Below are positions 44,563 through 54,364 of a stretch of DNA of 64,000 bases, piece after piece. Position 1 is the stretch's first letter. Each line of letters begins with the position of its first letter. The notes beneath the pieces were generated by a model. The model saw only the letters and a list, made by a program, of their open reading frames with translations, had not been told where the DNA came from and searched no databases. Both the position numbers and the translations under genes were made by a program. This DNA is from an uncultured Brachyspira sp. (GTDB taxonomy: Bacteria > Spirochaetota > Brachyspiria > Brachyspirales > Brachyspiraceae), in NCBI RefSeq assembly GCF_944388875.1, contig NZ_CALXKQ010000012.1, positions 1-64,000 on the forward strand, in the 5' to 3' direction.

Positions 44563-44920
44563 TTAATTTTTAATTGTAGTATATCCAGTTTCTTCAACTA
44601 AATACTGACCTTGTTCTGAAAGCATAAAATCTATTAATTTCTGCACATTAGGATTTTCTTCTAAATCTCTTTTAGTTGCTGCAGCATAAAATGTAGTTGA
44701 CAGAGTGTAAGTACCATTTTGTATATTTTCCTTGCTTGGTTTTATATTATCTATAGAAAGAGTTTTTATTTCATTATTGTTTATCATTTCATGAACATTA
44801 AATAAAAATGAATATCCTATAGCATTTTTTCTATTGCGGTATTCTTTTACGTTTTCTGTAAATCCAGAATTCAAATCAAATCCTATTTTTGTATCGGGCT
44901 TAATTATATTATTGTATTGT
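44563..44920 (-). pseudogene. pstS: 3' fragment of a phosphate-binding protein gene (pstS)
   Basis: The C-terminal third of a PstS-type phosphate-binding protein is readable: KIGFDLNSGFTENVKEYR, then NAIGYSFLF, TFYAAAT and NVQKLIDFMLSEQGQ. The frame stays open upstream of the ATG at 44874 for some 30 codons (KPDTKIGFDLN), but there is no start and no N-terminal domain; a stop blocks it by about 44975. Without the first domain it cannot bind phosphate as usual. A decayed gene or the far end of a deletion. Confidence 0.75.
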
Positions 44921-45085
44921 ATTTTAATATATTTTTTAAAGTAATTTTTAACTATATTAAAAAAATAAATATATTATATTTTAGGATACAATAATTTTTT
45001 ATTAAATTTATCTATTGCATATTAAACTATACAAATCTATTAACTTTTTTAACTATTGACTTGAAAAAGATAAGTCTAAAATAAA

Positions 45086-46213
45086 TTATTCCTCACCTAT
45101 ACTCATAGGCATAATAATATAATAATAATCCTCTCTTTCTATTTCTTTAACCATAGTAGGACTAGAATCTTTATTAACCATAAAAGTAACTATCTCAGAA
45201 TCAATCTGCTTAATAACATCCTGAATATAAGTGTAGTTATAAGCTATAGAATGTTCCTCTCCAGAATATTTTATATCAATTTCTTCCAAAGACTCACCCA
45301 TTTCCTGATTTATACCCTTAACTTTTAAAGACTCCTCAGAAACAGTTAATATCATCCTTTTTGAACGTACATCATTAATCATAGGAACTACACGTCTTAT
45401 AGCATCGAGCAAATCATTTTTATTAACTCTAAAACTATAAGCAAACTCTTTAGGTATAACTTGTCTGAAATTAGGATATTTTCCTTCTATAAGGCTTGAA
45501 ACGAAATCATATTTACCAACTTGGAAATAAACCTGCTGACCATCAACTCCCATTTTTACCTGCTCAACCTCATCATAATTTGCAGTAACAAGTATTTCAT
45601 TTAATACTTTAGGCTCTATTATTATAGAAAAAGAACCATTTTCTACTCCTTCAAATTCTCTTTCTATAACAGCCATTCTTCTTCCGTCAGTAGCAACAGC
45701 TAAAAATTTAGAATCAGTTTTTTCAAAGCATATACCTCTTAAAGCAGGCTTGAATGGTTCTTTAGCTATAGATGATATAGTCTTATTAATCATTGTAACT
45801 AATTCTTTTGTAGGAAGCATTATATAATTGATATCGCCGCTGCTCTCAGGATAAGCAGGAAAATCATCCGTTTTCATTCCTATAATTAAATGCTTAGTTT
45901 TTCCATTTTCAGATTCTATATTAATTTTTTCATTTTCTTCAACATTTATAGTTATAAGTCCGTCAGGCATCTCTTTTAATATTGAGCTTATTTTTTTAGC
46001 ATAAACAGCAACAGAACCTTCTCCCTCACAGTCATCTAATATTATTCTGCTTCTAGCCCAAACAGAGCCGTCAGTAGCTGTTAATGTAAGCATATTGCCT
46101 GAAAGATGAAAAAGTACATTGCTTTCTATATTATAAATTACTTTACCTTCAACAACATTTTCTGTTACGCCTATAGATTTTACTATATCCTTTTTTAAAC
46201 ATCTAAATCTCAT
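45086..46213 (-). CDS. dnaN: DNA polymerase III beta subunit (sliding clamp)
   Basis: 375 aa, three clamp domains. Recognised by the segments VSSLIEGKYPNFRQVIP (domain 2), FLAVATDGRRMAVIE, and a terminal YYIIMPMSI (the usual PMR end is PMS). It rings DNA and holds the polymerase. dnaA is not next to it, which differs from many bacteria. A good ribosome site (AGAGGAAG) precedes the ATG. Gene alone on its strand here. Confidence 0.96.
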   Translation of the reverse strand: MRFRCLKKDIVKSIGVTENVVEGKVIYNIESNVLFHLSGNMLTLTATDGSVWARSRIILDDCEGEGSVAVYAKKISSILKEMPDGLITINVEENEKINIESENGKTKHLIIGMKTDDFPAYPESSGDINYIMLPTKELVTMINKTISSIAKEPFKPALRGICFEKTDSKFLAVATDGRRMAVIEREFEGVENGSFSIIIEPKVLNEILVTANYDEVEQVKMGVDGQQVYFQVGKYDFVSSLIEGKYPNFRQVIPKEFAYSFRVNKNDLLDAIRRVVPMINDVRSKRMILTVSEESLKVKGINQEMGESLEEIDIKYSGEEHSIAYNYTYIQDVIKQIDSEIVTFMVNKDSSPTMVKEIEREDYYYIIMPMSIGEE

Positions 46214-46341
46214 CGCTTCCTCTTTATTTTATATGTATTTTTTATATTAATTTTCAATAATTGCAATATTCAGACTTTAATTTTAACATTAAAAATCATT
46301 TTTTACAATATTTTTTCTATAAAATACTGCTGTTCAAAATA

Positions 46342-46905
46342 TTACCGTTTGGATAAATACTCATATATATCTTCATATCCCTCATACTGTGCTATATCTA
46401 TAGGAGTAAGTGAGTAATTATCTTTAATATTAGTTTTTGCTCCAAGCTCTATGAGTGCAACAACAGAATCATATTTATTATAATAAACAGCCCAATGTAA
46501 TGCCGTTCTTCCATTATTATCTATATCATCTATATTATCAGTATGGCTTGCTATCTCATTTATTATTTCCCTATCTCCATTAAATACTGCATACATCAAA
46601 AGTGTCTTGCTTTCACTATCTCTTATCTTATAGTCTATATTCTTTCTATTATCTCTTATAAGCCTTTTTATATCATTAAGGCTCAATTTTTTATCCTCAT
46701 TCAAAAGAGATTTCATTATTACTGTAAGCCCAGCATTATCAACCTTATTTATATCATTAACAGAAACATCATAATTTTTATCATATATAATATGCAATAC
46801 AGCTGCAAATAATATAAATATTATAAACATAAAAATGAATATATTATTCTTATTTTTTTCTTTTGTAGATATCTTCTTTATGGAATTGGATTTCTTTTTT
46901 TTCAT
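46342..46905 (-). CDS. Membrane-anchored ankyrin-repeat protein
   Basis: 187 aa. A short Lys-rich N-terminus (KKKKSNSIKK) precedes one membrane segment (FIFMFIIFILFAAVLHIIY, residues 23-41). At the C-terminus are two clear ankyrin repeats (DNNGRTALHWAVYYNKYD and DNYSLTPIDIAQYEGYED), with a weaker one before (RDSESKTLLMYAVFNGDREI). Inside-out orientation unclear, but the Lys-rich start suggests the repeats face the periplasm. Role unknown. Brachyspira-type genomes often carry many ankyrin proteins. Confidence 0.75.
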   Translation of the reverse strand: MKKKKSNSIKKISTKEKNKNNIFIFMFIIFILFAAVLHIIYDKNYDVSVNDINKVDNAGLTVIMKSLLNEDKKLSLNDIKRLIRDNRKNIDYKIRDSESKTLLMYAVFNGDREIINEIASHTDNIDDIDNNGRTALHWAVYYNKYDSVVALIELGAKTNIKDNYSLTPIDIAQYEGYEDIYEYLSKR

Positions 46906-46974
46906 ACATCTATACTCAGATAAAAATATAAAGCATATTATAACTTTTATGCAATTAAAAACAATAAAATATAC

Positions 46975-47002
46975 TTGAAAAAATTATTTTTTATCCTATA
47001 CT
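46975..47002 (+). promoter_or_regulatory. Predicted promoter of the TrpR-like gene
   Basis: TTGAAA (46975-46980), a 16-base spacer and TATACT (46997-47002), with AAAGGAG before the ATG at 47055. Confidence 0.5.
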
Positions 47003-47054
47003 TAATATAGTAGTATTCTAAATAGTAATATACATAGTTAAAGGAGATATAAAA

Positions 47055-47354
47055 ATGGAATTATTGGCTCATATTTTAGCAGCAGAAACTGATGAAGAAT
47101 TCATAAAAAAGCTATTAAGCGAACTTTTTACTAAGGATGAGCAGGATATGATACAGCAAAGATTGAGGATAGTTACATTGCTCAGGAGGAAAATGCCTCA
47201 ATATGAAATTGCAAAACATCTTAATGCCAGCTTATGTTCTATAACAAGAGGAGCCAAAGAATTAAAGAAAGAAGACAGTGCTTTAGCAGTAATTGTAGAT
47301 AAATATCTAATACATGATAAAAACTTTCAAGAATCGCTACTAAAATCACAATAA
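47055..47354 (+). CDS. TrpR-like (YerC/YecD type) regulator
   Basis: 99 aa, all helical. LFTKDEQDMIQQRLRIVTLL followed by QYEIAKHLNASLCSITRG is the Trp-repressor-like fold, and SLCSITRGAKELK is the recognition helix (compare ATITRGSN in TrpR). The YerC branch of this family is common in Firmicutes and other bacteria and need not sense tryptophan. No tryptophan genes are near. Its last 9 bases overlap the convergent hemW stop. Confidence 0.8.
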   Translation: MELLAHILAAETDEEFIKKLLSELFTKDEQDMIQQRLRIVTLLRRKMPQYEIAKHLNASLCSITRGAKELKKEDSALAVIVDKYLIHDKNFQESLLKSQ

Positions 47355-48473
47355 TAATAAACTAATCTCATCAACATAATTAAAATAACATTTTTTTATA
47401 GATAAATAATCATCTGAAACTATAAAATACTCTATATTTTTATTTATGATGCCGCTATATTTTTTATAAAAGTTCTCATTAAATATATAATGATAAGCAT
47501 TTATGTCTATCCCCTTTACCGTTCTAAGCGAAAGAAATATAAATTCTTTTTTTCTTGTATCTTCATCTAAAAATTCTTCATCCTTTGCAGGAAGTTTATT
47601 ATTATACAAAGCATTAAAATAATCCCTAATCATCTTTACATTTTCATATCTTATATTATTAAAACATCCTACAGCAGATACTCCTAAACCCAAATAATCC
47701 TTTAAAAGCCAATAATTGCTATTATGAATAGATTGAAAATTTGACAATGAAAAATTTGACACCTCATATCTTATCAATCCCAAACTTTCCAATGTATCAG
47801 ATGCTTTTTTATAAAATAATACTGATTCTTCATCATTAGGAAGCATATCTTTCCATTTATTTTTCAAAGATTCCGTAAGCTCTAAATAATAAAGAGATGC
47901 ATGCTTTATTTTGGGAATCAAATCATACGAAAACAATATATCATCTCTAATTTGATTTTCAGTATTTAAAGGAAGCCCGCATATAAAATCAAGAGAAATA
48001 TTTTCTAAAGATGATTTATTTATCAATTTAAGAGTATTAATAATATCATTTTTACATGTATGCCTATTTATTACAGATAAAGATTTCTCATTAAATGTTT
48101 GAATACCAAGCGAAAGCCTTATATTTTCTATTGATTCTAAAAAACTGATATATTCTATGTTAATATCATTAATATTAGATTCTATAGTTATTTCTTTAAT
48201 AATATCATTTCCATTATAGTTATTTATAATGCTCAATATATTCTTTAATAAATATTTAAGAAACTCTTTATTCAATACAGAAGGAGTACCTCCGCCTAAA
48301 TATATAGTTTCTATTTTTTGATTATAATATCTTATTCTTAATTTAAGCTCTTTAATCAATGCTTCAATATATTTTTTATATATATCCTCACTGTTCATAT
48401 TAACAATAGAATAAAAATTGCAGTAGCTGCATTTATATTTACAAAATGGAATATGTATATAAAGTCCAGACAT
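47346..48473 (-). CDS. hemW: HemW-like radical SAM protein
   Basis: 375 aa. The N-terminus has the radical-SAM Cys triad CKYKCSYC in the context YIHIPFCKYKCSYCNFYS. GGGTPSVL, LGIQTF and LSLDFICGLP follow, as in HemW. The extra Cys found in true HemN (CxxxCxxCxC) is replaced by Asn (CNF), as in HemW. HemW carries heme to target proteins in some bacteria. The window has no steps beyond uroporphyrinogen toward heme, so heme would have to come from outside the cell. Confidence 0.88.
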   Translation of the reverse strand: MSGLYIHIPFCKYKCSYCNFYSIVNMNSEDIYKKYIEALIKELKLRIRYYNQKIETIYLGGGTPSVLNKEFLKYLLKNILSIINNYNGNDIIKEITIESNINDINIEYISFLESIENIRLSLGIQTFNEKSLSVINRHTCKNDIINTLKLINKSSLENISLDFICGLPLNTENQIRDDILFSYDLIPKIKHASLYYLELTESLKNKWKDMLPNDEESVLFYKKASDTLESLGLIRYEVSNFSLSNFQSIHNSNYWLLKDYLGLGVSAVGCFNNIRYENVKMIRDYFNALYNNKLPAKDEEFLDEDTRKKEFIFLSLRTVKGIDINAYHYIFNENFYKKYSGIINKNIEYFIVSDDYLSIKKCYFNYVDEISLLLL

Positions 48474-48791
48474 ATTATTTTAGTTATAAGTATTAATTAT
48501 TATCATATATTAAAAAATTTATTCTAAGTATTTCAGCTAATAATATAGTATTATAAATTTATTTGTATTTGCTTAAACAAGTTTCAATAATATTAATTTT
48601 TTCTTTATTTTTTAATACAATCAATAATATTATTTTTTCCTTTACAAAATTTAGTATCTTTCAAAATAACATCATATATAAAAAATACATAGATAAATTT
48701 TCGGCATAATATATTTATTGTAAAATAACTCAGGCAATTCTAATTAAGTAAATTTTTAATATACAAAAATTATGATAATGAAATATAAAAA
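48474..48791. other. Intergenic stretch between sigma-factor gene stop and hemW start
   Basis: 318 bases, AT-rich, with no gene, hairpin or repeat that I can support. It must hold the hemW promoter on the minus strand. Confidence 0.5.
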
Positions 48792-49646
48792 TTATTTTAA
48801 GAAATCTTTTAATGAATTAAATTTCTGAGAATGCATTTTTCTTAATGCTTTTTTTTCTATTTGTCTGATTCTCTCTTTCGTAAATGAAAACATTTCTCCA
48901 ACTTCTTTTAATGTTTTTCTCTCTTGATCTATACCATATCTAGCATTTATTATCTGCTTTTCTATATCTGAAAGATTTTCAATAGCAACTTTTAATTCTT
49001 CCATAAGTTCTTTATTTGTAATGGTATCCTCTACCGTTTTTGCTGTTTTATCTTCTATTGTATCTATAAGCCTGTCTTTCATACCTTCATAATTATATTC
49101 TCCTTCAAGAGAAATATGTTCTGTACTCATAGACATAATATGAAGTATATCATTAGGGTCTTTTTTTAAAATAGCGGCAAGCTCATTTACATCAGGAGTA
49201 TATCCGCTTTTATAATAGTATTGATGCACAGCACGTTCTAAATCAACTAAATCCATAGCCTTATTTAATGGAAGTCTTATTAATCTTGATTTTTCATTGA
49301 TAGCTCTTAATATGCTCTGTCTAATCCAATAAACAGCATAAGAAATGAAATGGTATCCTTTATCAGGGTCAAATCTGTCTGCAGCTATAATAAGCCCCAA
49401 ATTACCCTCACTAATTAAATCCTCTAATAAAAGCCCGCTGTTTTTATATTGCTTAGCTATAGTTATAACAAACCGCAAATTACTTCTAATAAGTTTTGAA
49501 CGGGCTTCAGCATCTCCTTCTTTAAGCCTTTTTGTTAACTCTATTTCCTCTTCACGTGTTAAAAGTTTTTCCTTTTTTGCATCAGAAAAATATAAGGATA
49601 TATTATTTTGTTCTTCTGTATTCGATTTCAATCTGCTATCAGCCAT
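48792..49646 (-). CDS. Short sigma-70 factor (group 2-like)
   Basis: 284 aa from the ATG at 49646; a TTG at 49667 is possible but has no ribosome site. Region 1.2 (ISLYFSDAKKEKLLTREEE), region 2 (NLRFVITIAKQYKNSGL, then DLISEGNLGLIIAADRFDP and FISYAVYWIRQSI), region 3 and region 4 (LSDIEKQIINARYG, FTKERIRQIEKKAL) are intact. It lacks the N-terminal region 1.1 and the long non-conserved region of a primary RpoD, so it is closer to RpoS-like secondary factors. It could also be the main sigma of a reduced type. Regulon unknown. Confidence 0.85.
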   Translation of the reverse strand: MADSRLKSNTEEQNNISLYFSDAKKEKLLTREEEIELTKRLKEGDAEARSKLIRSNLRFVITIAKQYKNSGLLLEDLISEGNLGLIIAADRFDPDKGYHFISYAVYWIRQSILRAINEKSRLIRLPLNKAMDLVDLERAVHQYYYKSGYTPDVNELAAILKKDPNDILHIMSMSTEHISLEGEYNYEGMKDRLIDTIEDKTAKTVEDTITNKELMEELKVAIENLSDIEKQIINARYGIDQERKTLKEVGEMFSFTKERIRQIEKKALRKMHSQKFNSLKDFLK

Positions 49647-49724
49647 AATATCATAACTCTTAAACAAAATTTATGGTGTATTATTTTACCATTTTTATAT
49701 ATAAAATCAATATAATCTAATTTT

Positions 49725-51017
49725 TCATAAATACCTATTAGCAAGATCATGAACGACAGAGTGATTAAATGAATGAGATGATTTATTGGCTATTATTTTA
49801 GCTTTTATAGGTCTGGATAAAATATATAAATCTCCTATTATATCTAGAATTTTATGCCTTACAAATTCATCCTCAAAATGTAATTTAGTATTTATCACTT
49901 TTCCGTCACATAGTAATATATGGCTGCCTATCATACCGCTTCCTGCCATCCCCATTTTTTGGGCATAGTCTATATTATCTATAGTATTAAATGATCTAGC
50001 TCTTCCTATTTCATTAGTAAATTGATCAAAATTTTCAAATTTATATGTATATTCCTGCACACCTATAGTACCAGCAAAATCTATACGCAAACTAACCTCA
50101 AGACCGTCATAAGGAGATAATATAATATAAGTTTCATTATCATTAACGTTTCCGTAAGTTAAAGTCTGATCTATAACTATAGGTTCAACATAATCATCCT
50201 GTTCAACATAACCAGCATCTTTTAAAGCCTCGCAGAATACTAAAGCAGAACCATCAACATTTGGTACTTCTCCGTCGCATTTAACTATCAAATTAGTTAT
50301 ACCCATCATGTGAAGTGCTGCTAAAAAATGTTCTGTAGTTTTTATATATCTGCTGCCTGATACCAAAGCAGTAGAATTAACAGCTCCTGATTTGTCTTTT
50401 GATAAAATATTGTCATGTGAAAGTTTTATATGAGTATTAGTATTAATATCAACAAATACTATGCCAGTATTTACTTCAGCAGGAACTAAAGTTAATGCGG
50501 TTTTTCTTCCTTCCATAAGGGCAAAACCGCTTACAACTACACTTTTAGCTATTGTTCTCTGAGCTACTTTATATTTACATTGATGTTTTTTATTAAAACT
50601 CATATTATCACAGCATTCTTTAGAAACATCTCTATCCTCATGTTCTTTAAATACTTCATCGCAGCTTGATAATAATTTTGAAATACTTATAGGCTTTTCT
50701 AAAAAATCATAAGCCCCTATCTTTGTAGCCCTTACAGCTGTTTCTACTCCAGCATGTCCACTCATCATAATAACTGTTATAGAAGGAAATTTATCTTTTA
50801 TATTAGTTAAAATATCAAGTCCATCAATATCAGGAAGCCATACATCTAAAAATACCAAATTTATACTATTATCTTCTAAAATCTTTAAAGCTTCATTATA
50901 GTTTTTTGCTATATATACATCATATCCCTCATCTTCTAAAATGCTTTGACAAGTTGTGAGTATATCTTCTTCATCATCTATAATTAATATATTCTGTTTA
51001 ATTTTTACATTCTGCAT
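49725..51017 (-). CDS. lpxC: Response-regulator receiver fused to LpxC deacetylase
   Basis: 430 aa. Residues 1-125 are a receiver domain with all key residues: Asp14 and Asp15 (acid pocket), Asp58 (phosphorylation, in LVFLDVW), Ser86 (MSGHAG) and Lys108 (LEKPIS). A Cys-rich linker follows (126-150). Residues 152-430 are LpxC: the catalytic Glu229 and zinc His230 in TTEHFLAAL, zinc His387 and Asp391 in DEFVRHKILD, and His414 in KSSHSFN. LpxC makes the first committed step of lipid A. The fusion suggests that phosphorylation, by a kinase not seen here, could tune lipid A synthesis. The domain pair occurs in one uninterrupted frame, so it is not an assembly error. Confidence 0.93.
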   Translation of the reverse strand: MQNVKIKQNILIIDDEEDILTTCQSILEDEGYDVYIAKNYNEALKILEDNSINLVFLDVWLPDIDGLDILTNIKDKFPSITVIMMSGHAGVETAVRATKIGAYDFLEKPISISKLLSSCDEVFKEHEDRDVSKECCDNMSFNKKHQCKYKVAQRTIAKSVVVSGFALMEGRKTALTLVPAEVNTGIVFVDINTNTHIKLSHDNILSKDKSGAVNSTALVSGSRYIKTTEHFLAALHMMGITNLIVKCDGEVPNVDGSALVFCEALKDAGYVEQDDYVEPIVIDQTLTYGNVNDNETYIILSPYDGLEVSLRIDFAGTIGVQEYTYKFENFDQFTNEIGRARSFNTIDNIDYAQKMGMAGSGMIGSHILLCDGKVINTKLHFEDEFVRHKILDIIGDLYILSRPIKAKIIANKSSHSFNHSVVHDLANRYL

Positions 51018-51262
51018 ATCAATAATTCTTCCATTTTTTAAATATATTATATTAACAATATAAAATCAATACCAAAATTATTTATTATCGGTAAATATAT
51101 ACAATTTTCCTAAAAATATTATTCTAGCATATATATATAACCTATCAAATAGACAAATAGTTAATAAAATTATAAATTAATATATAAAAAACATTGTATT
51201 TTTTATACTATAAATGTACAATATAATACATCAGTATATAATTAATTTTTAAGGATATAAAA

Positions 51263-53356
51263 GTGAAAGATTTACTTATAGAAATATTGGTTGAAGAGAT
51301 ACCTGCAGATTTTGCCTTACCTGCAAGTATGAGTTTTAAGAAGATTATGGAAAATACATTAAAAAATAACGGTGTAAATTTCAAATCTATAGTATCATAC
51401 ACAACTCCAAGAAGATTATCAATTCTTGTTGAAGATGTAGAAGAAAAATCAAAAGATGAAATTATAGAGTTTAGAGGTCCTCTATTTGAAAGTGCTGTAA
51501 AAGACGGTATTCCTACAAAAGCGGGTGAAGGATTCTTAAAATCACATAATATTGATGCCAATCTAGTAAAAAGTATAGATGAAAAAGAATCTTTTGATAA
51601 ACCATATATAAAAGATGTAAGCGGAAAAAAATATATATTCGTAAAAAAAGAAAAAAAAGGCATAGAAACAAAAAAATTATTTGAAGAGAATCTGGAAAAT
51701 ATAGTTGCCAATATAGATTTTAAAAAGAAAATGAGATGGGCTGATAAAGATTTCGCATTTGTACGTCCTATTAGAAATGTATTAGCATTATTTGGAAATG
51801 AAATTATAAAAACTACTGTTGCTGGAATAGATACTAATAATAAAATAACAGGACATAGATTATTATCTCCTGAATTTGCTGAAATAAATAATCCAAAAGA
51901 CTATGAGAAAATTTTAATTGAAAAACATGTTATAGTATCAAGAGAGAAAAGATTAGAAAATATAATTAGTCAATTAGAAAATATTGAAAAAGAAAATGGA
52001 TATGAAGCTGTTTCAAAGAAAAAAGTGTCTGAAATAGTTGTGGATTTAGTAGAAGAACCTTATTTACTCACTGCTGAATTCGATTCTAAATTCTTAGAAG
52101 TTCCTAAAGAAGTATTAACAAGCGAAATGATAGAGCATCAAAAATACTTTCCTCTATGCAAAAAGGATGGAACTCTCACTAACCTATTTGTAATAACAGC
52201 TAATCAGCCTAAAACTCCTCAAATAATAGCAGGAAATATAAGAGTATTAACAGCAAGACTCTCTGACGGAAGATTCTTGTATCAGGAAGATATAAGAAAA
52301 GGTATGGATGAGATGAATGAAAGACTTAAAATGCTTATGTTCAGAAAAGAACTTGGAAGCGTTGCTGATAAAGTAAAAAGACTTGAGAAAAACTCTGATC
52401 TTTTAATAAAACTTTTAGGTTATGAAAAAGATAAAGATAATATAATTAAAGCTATTAAATATATGAAATCTGATTTAGTTAGCAATATGGTTTACAACTT
52501 CCCAGAACTTCAGGGTATTATGGGCGGATATTTTGCAAAGAATATGGGATTAAATGATGATATAGCATTGGCTATTAATGAACAGTACAGACCTTTATTT
52601 GCTTCTGATGATATACCTTCTAATGATACTGGTAAAGCTATAGCAATACTCGATAAAATGGATAATATTGCCGCTGGTTTCTATGTTGGAGATATACCTA
52701 CAGGTTCTCAAGACCCTAATGCTTTAAGAAGACAGGCACTTGGTATTATAAATATACTTACAAAATCAAAAAAACATGTTAATCTTAAAAAACTAATAGA
52801 AGATTCTATTAATTCAATGCCTAAAGATGCAAGAAATAATAAAAGTGCTGATTTAGTTAATGATATATTTGAGTTCTTTAAATCACGTTTTGAAAATGAT
52901 ATTGATTTTTCTAAAGATTCTATAGCAGGTGTTTTATCTACAGGTATAGATGATATCTATGATGCCTACTTAAAAATAGAAGCTGTTGATGAGTTTAGAA
53001 AGAAAAATGAGGATTTATTCTCAAATCTTTTAGCAGTATTTAAAAGAATAAAAAATATGATTAAGTCATCTAAGGATGTTAATTTGGATGAATCTTTACT
53101 AAAAGAAGAAGCAGAAAAATCTCTATACAATATTTATAAAGAAAAATTAAATGAAGTTAATAAACTTATGGAAAATAGAGAATATGAAAAAACATTTGCT
53201 TTATTAGCTAGTCTTTATGAACCATTAGACAAATTCTTCAAAGATATTATGGTAAATGTAGATGATGAGAAAATAAAAAATAACCGTATAGCTTTGCTTT
53301 CTTCAGTTGATAAAATTTTCAAGAATATGCTTGATTTCTCTAGTTTGGTAAAATAA
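51263..53356 (+). CDS. glyS: Glycyl-tRNA synthetase beta subunit
   Basis: 697 aa. The N-terminus LLIEILVEEIPADFALPA is the hallmark of the beta subunit; blocks such as SEMIEHQKYFPL, TARLSDGRFLYQED and GGYFAKNMGL follow. A GTG start at 51263 has AAGGA upstream. The alpha subunit (glyQ) is not in the window, though the two are often adjacent. Its terminator lies right after the stop. Confidence 0.96.
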   Translation: MKDLLIEILVEEIPADFALPASMSFKKIMENTLKNNGVNFKSIVSYTTPRRLSILVEDVEEKSKDEIIEFRGPLFESAVKDGIPTKAGEGFLKSHNIDANLVKSIDEKESFDKPYIKDVSGKKYIFVKKEKKGIETKKLFEENLENIVANIDFKKKMRWADKDFAFVRPIRNVLALFGNEIIKTTVAGIDTNNKITGHRLLSPEFAEINNPKDYEKILIEKHVIVSREKRLENIISQLENIEKENGYEAVSKKKVSEIVVDLVEEPYLLTAEFDSKFLEVPKEVLTSEMIEHQKYFPLCKKDGTLTNLFVITANQPKTPQIIAGNIRVLTARLSDGRFLYQEDIRKGMDEMNERLKMLMFRKELGSVADKVKRLEKNSDLLIKLLGYEKDKDNIIKAIKYMKSDLVSNMVYNFPELQGIMGGYFAKNMGLNDDIALAINEQYRPLFASDDIPSNDTGKAIAILDKMDNIAAGFYVGDIPTGSQDPNALRRQALGIINILTKSKKHVNLKKLIEDSINSMPKDARNNKSADLVNDIFEFFKSRFENDIDFSKDSIAGVLSTGIDDIYDAYLKIEAVDEFRKKNEDLFSNLLAVFKRIKNMIKSSKDVNLDESLLKEEAEKSLYNIYKEKLNEVNKLMENREYEKTFALLASLYEPLDKFFKDIMVNVDDEKIKNNRIALLSSVDKIFKNMLDFSSLVK

Positions 53357-53376
53357 TAAAAATAATTACTATAAAT

Positions 53377-53411
53377 AAAGGGGGTTCATTGATAAAAAAA
53401 TCCCTTTTTTA
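53377..53411 (+). terminator. Intrinsic terminator after glyS
   Basis: Stem aaaggg / cccttt with a long A-rich loop and a following T-run (cccttttttata). It ends just before the IS element. Confidence 0.75.
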
Positions 53412-53449
53412 TATATAAAATGTCTGTTTCCATTAATCTTGTCATGGAG

Positions 53450-54364
53450 CTATAGATATTGTGCTTTCCTTGCTGTAATATTTTCTATTCTTTCAGCAAT
53501 TGTAATATATCCTAGAGAGGAAATCAATCTCTGATGATTATAAAAATGCGTATATTCATTTAATTTTTGTTTTAAGACTTCTACAGTTATTTTTTTATTC
53601 AATCTTGAATAAAATTCTTTTTCATCTATTCCATGTACTCTTTCTACTACGCCGTTATATCTAGGTACTGCCACGGGAATATACTTTCGTTCCAATTTAT
53701 TTTTCAAACAATATTCATCAAAAATATTTATTTTAGAAGTATTAAGACAGCGGTATGTATATTCTGTACCATTATCTGTCTGTATTGATTGTATATTAAA
53801 AGGGGAAGTTGTTAAAACATATTTCAAGAATGATAAAGCACTGGATGGTGTTTTATCGTCCCAAGTATAACGTGTGGCTAAATCTACAGCAGTGAACTGA
53901 TAAACAGTTTTTCTGCCAAGTTTAATATATTTTGTATCTATTTGAACTATTTTACCCTCTTTTTGTATTTTAGAAACAAATTTACGTTTATCATAGCGTT
54001 TCTTTTTCCTTTTGACTTTATATCTCCAAATATTATTTCTCTTTAATACATTTTCAATAGCAGTAATCCCTATCTTAATTCCTTCACGATTCAAATATGC
54101 TTTAATATAATGTTTTCCTCTATATTCTTTAGTATAGAGCTTAATAATTAAATCAATGACTTCTTGATTATTAAAAATATGCGGAAAAGTTTTCGGTCTA
54201 GTAGTTAAATTAAAAATAGTTCCCGTAGTTTTATATTTGTTATACCAATGATAAAAAGTAGATCTAGCAATAGAATATTTTTTTAAAAATATTTTAATAT
54301 TTTTAGTTTTTAAAGCTTCCTGAACTATAAATAATTTAAATTCTGTAGTATACTCTTTGCTCAT
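53450..54364 (-). CDS. IS481-like DDE transposase
   Basis: 304 aa. N-terminal helix-turn-helix (YTTEFKLFIVQEALKTK, STFYHWYNKYKTTG) and an integrase core with DDE residues: Asp in QIDTKYI, Asp in QTDNGTEY and Glu in GVVERVHG. Single, full-length, intact frame, so the IS may still be active. Closest to the IS481 / IS3-like group by organisation (one ORF, rve domain). Confidence 0.9.
   Translation of the reverse strand: MSKEYTTEFKLFIVQEALKTKNIKIFLKKYSIARSTFYHWYNKYKTTGTIFNLTTRPKTFPHIFNNQEVIDLIIKLYTKEYRGKHYIKAYLNREGIKIGITAIENVLKRNNIWRYKVKRKKKRYDKRKFVSKIQKEGKIVQIDTKYIKLGRKTVYQFTAVDLATRYTWDDKTPSSALSFLKYVLTTSPFNIQSIQTDNGTEYTYRCLNTSKINIFDEYCLKNKLERKYIPVAVPRYNGVVERVHGIDEKEFYSRLNKKITVEVLKQKLNEYTHFYNHQRLISSLGYITIAERIENITARKAQYL

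Noticed and set aside
51208-51711. 167-residue minus-strand frame over the start of glyS
   Set aside because: Antisense to glyS, whose motifs are clear.
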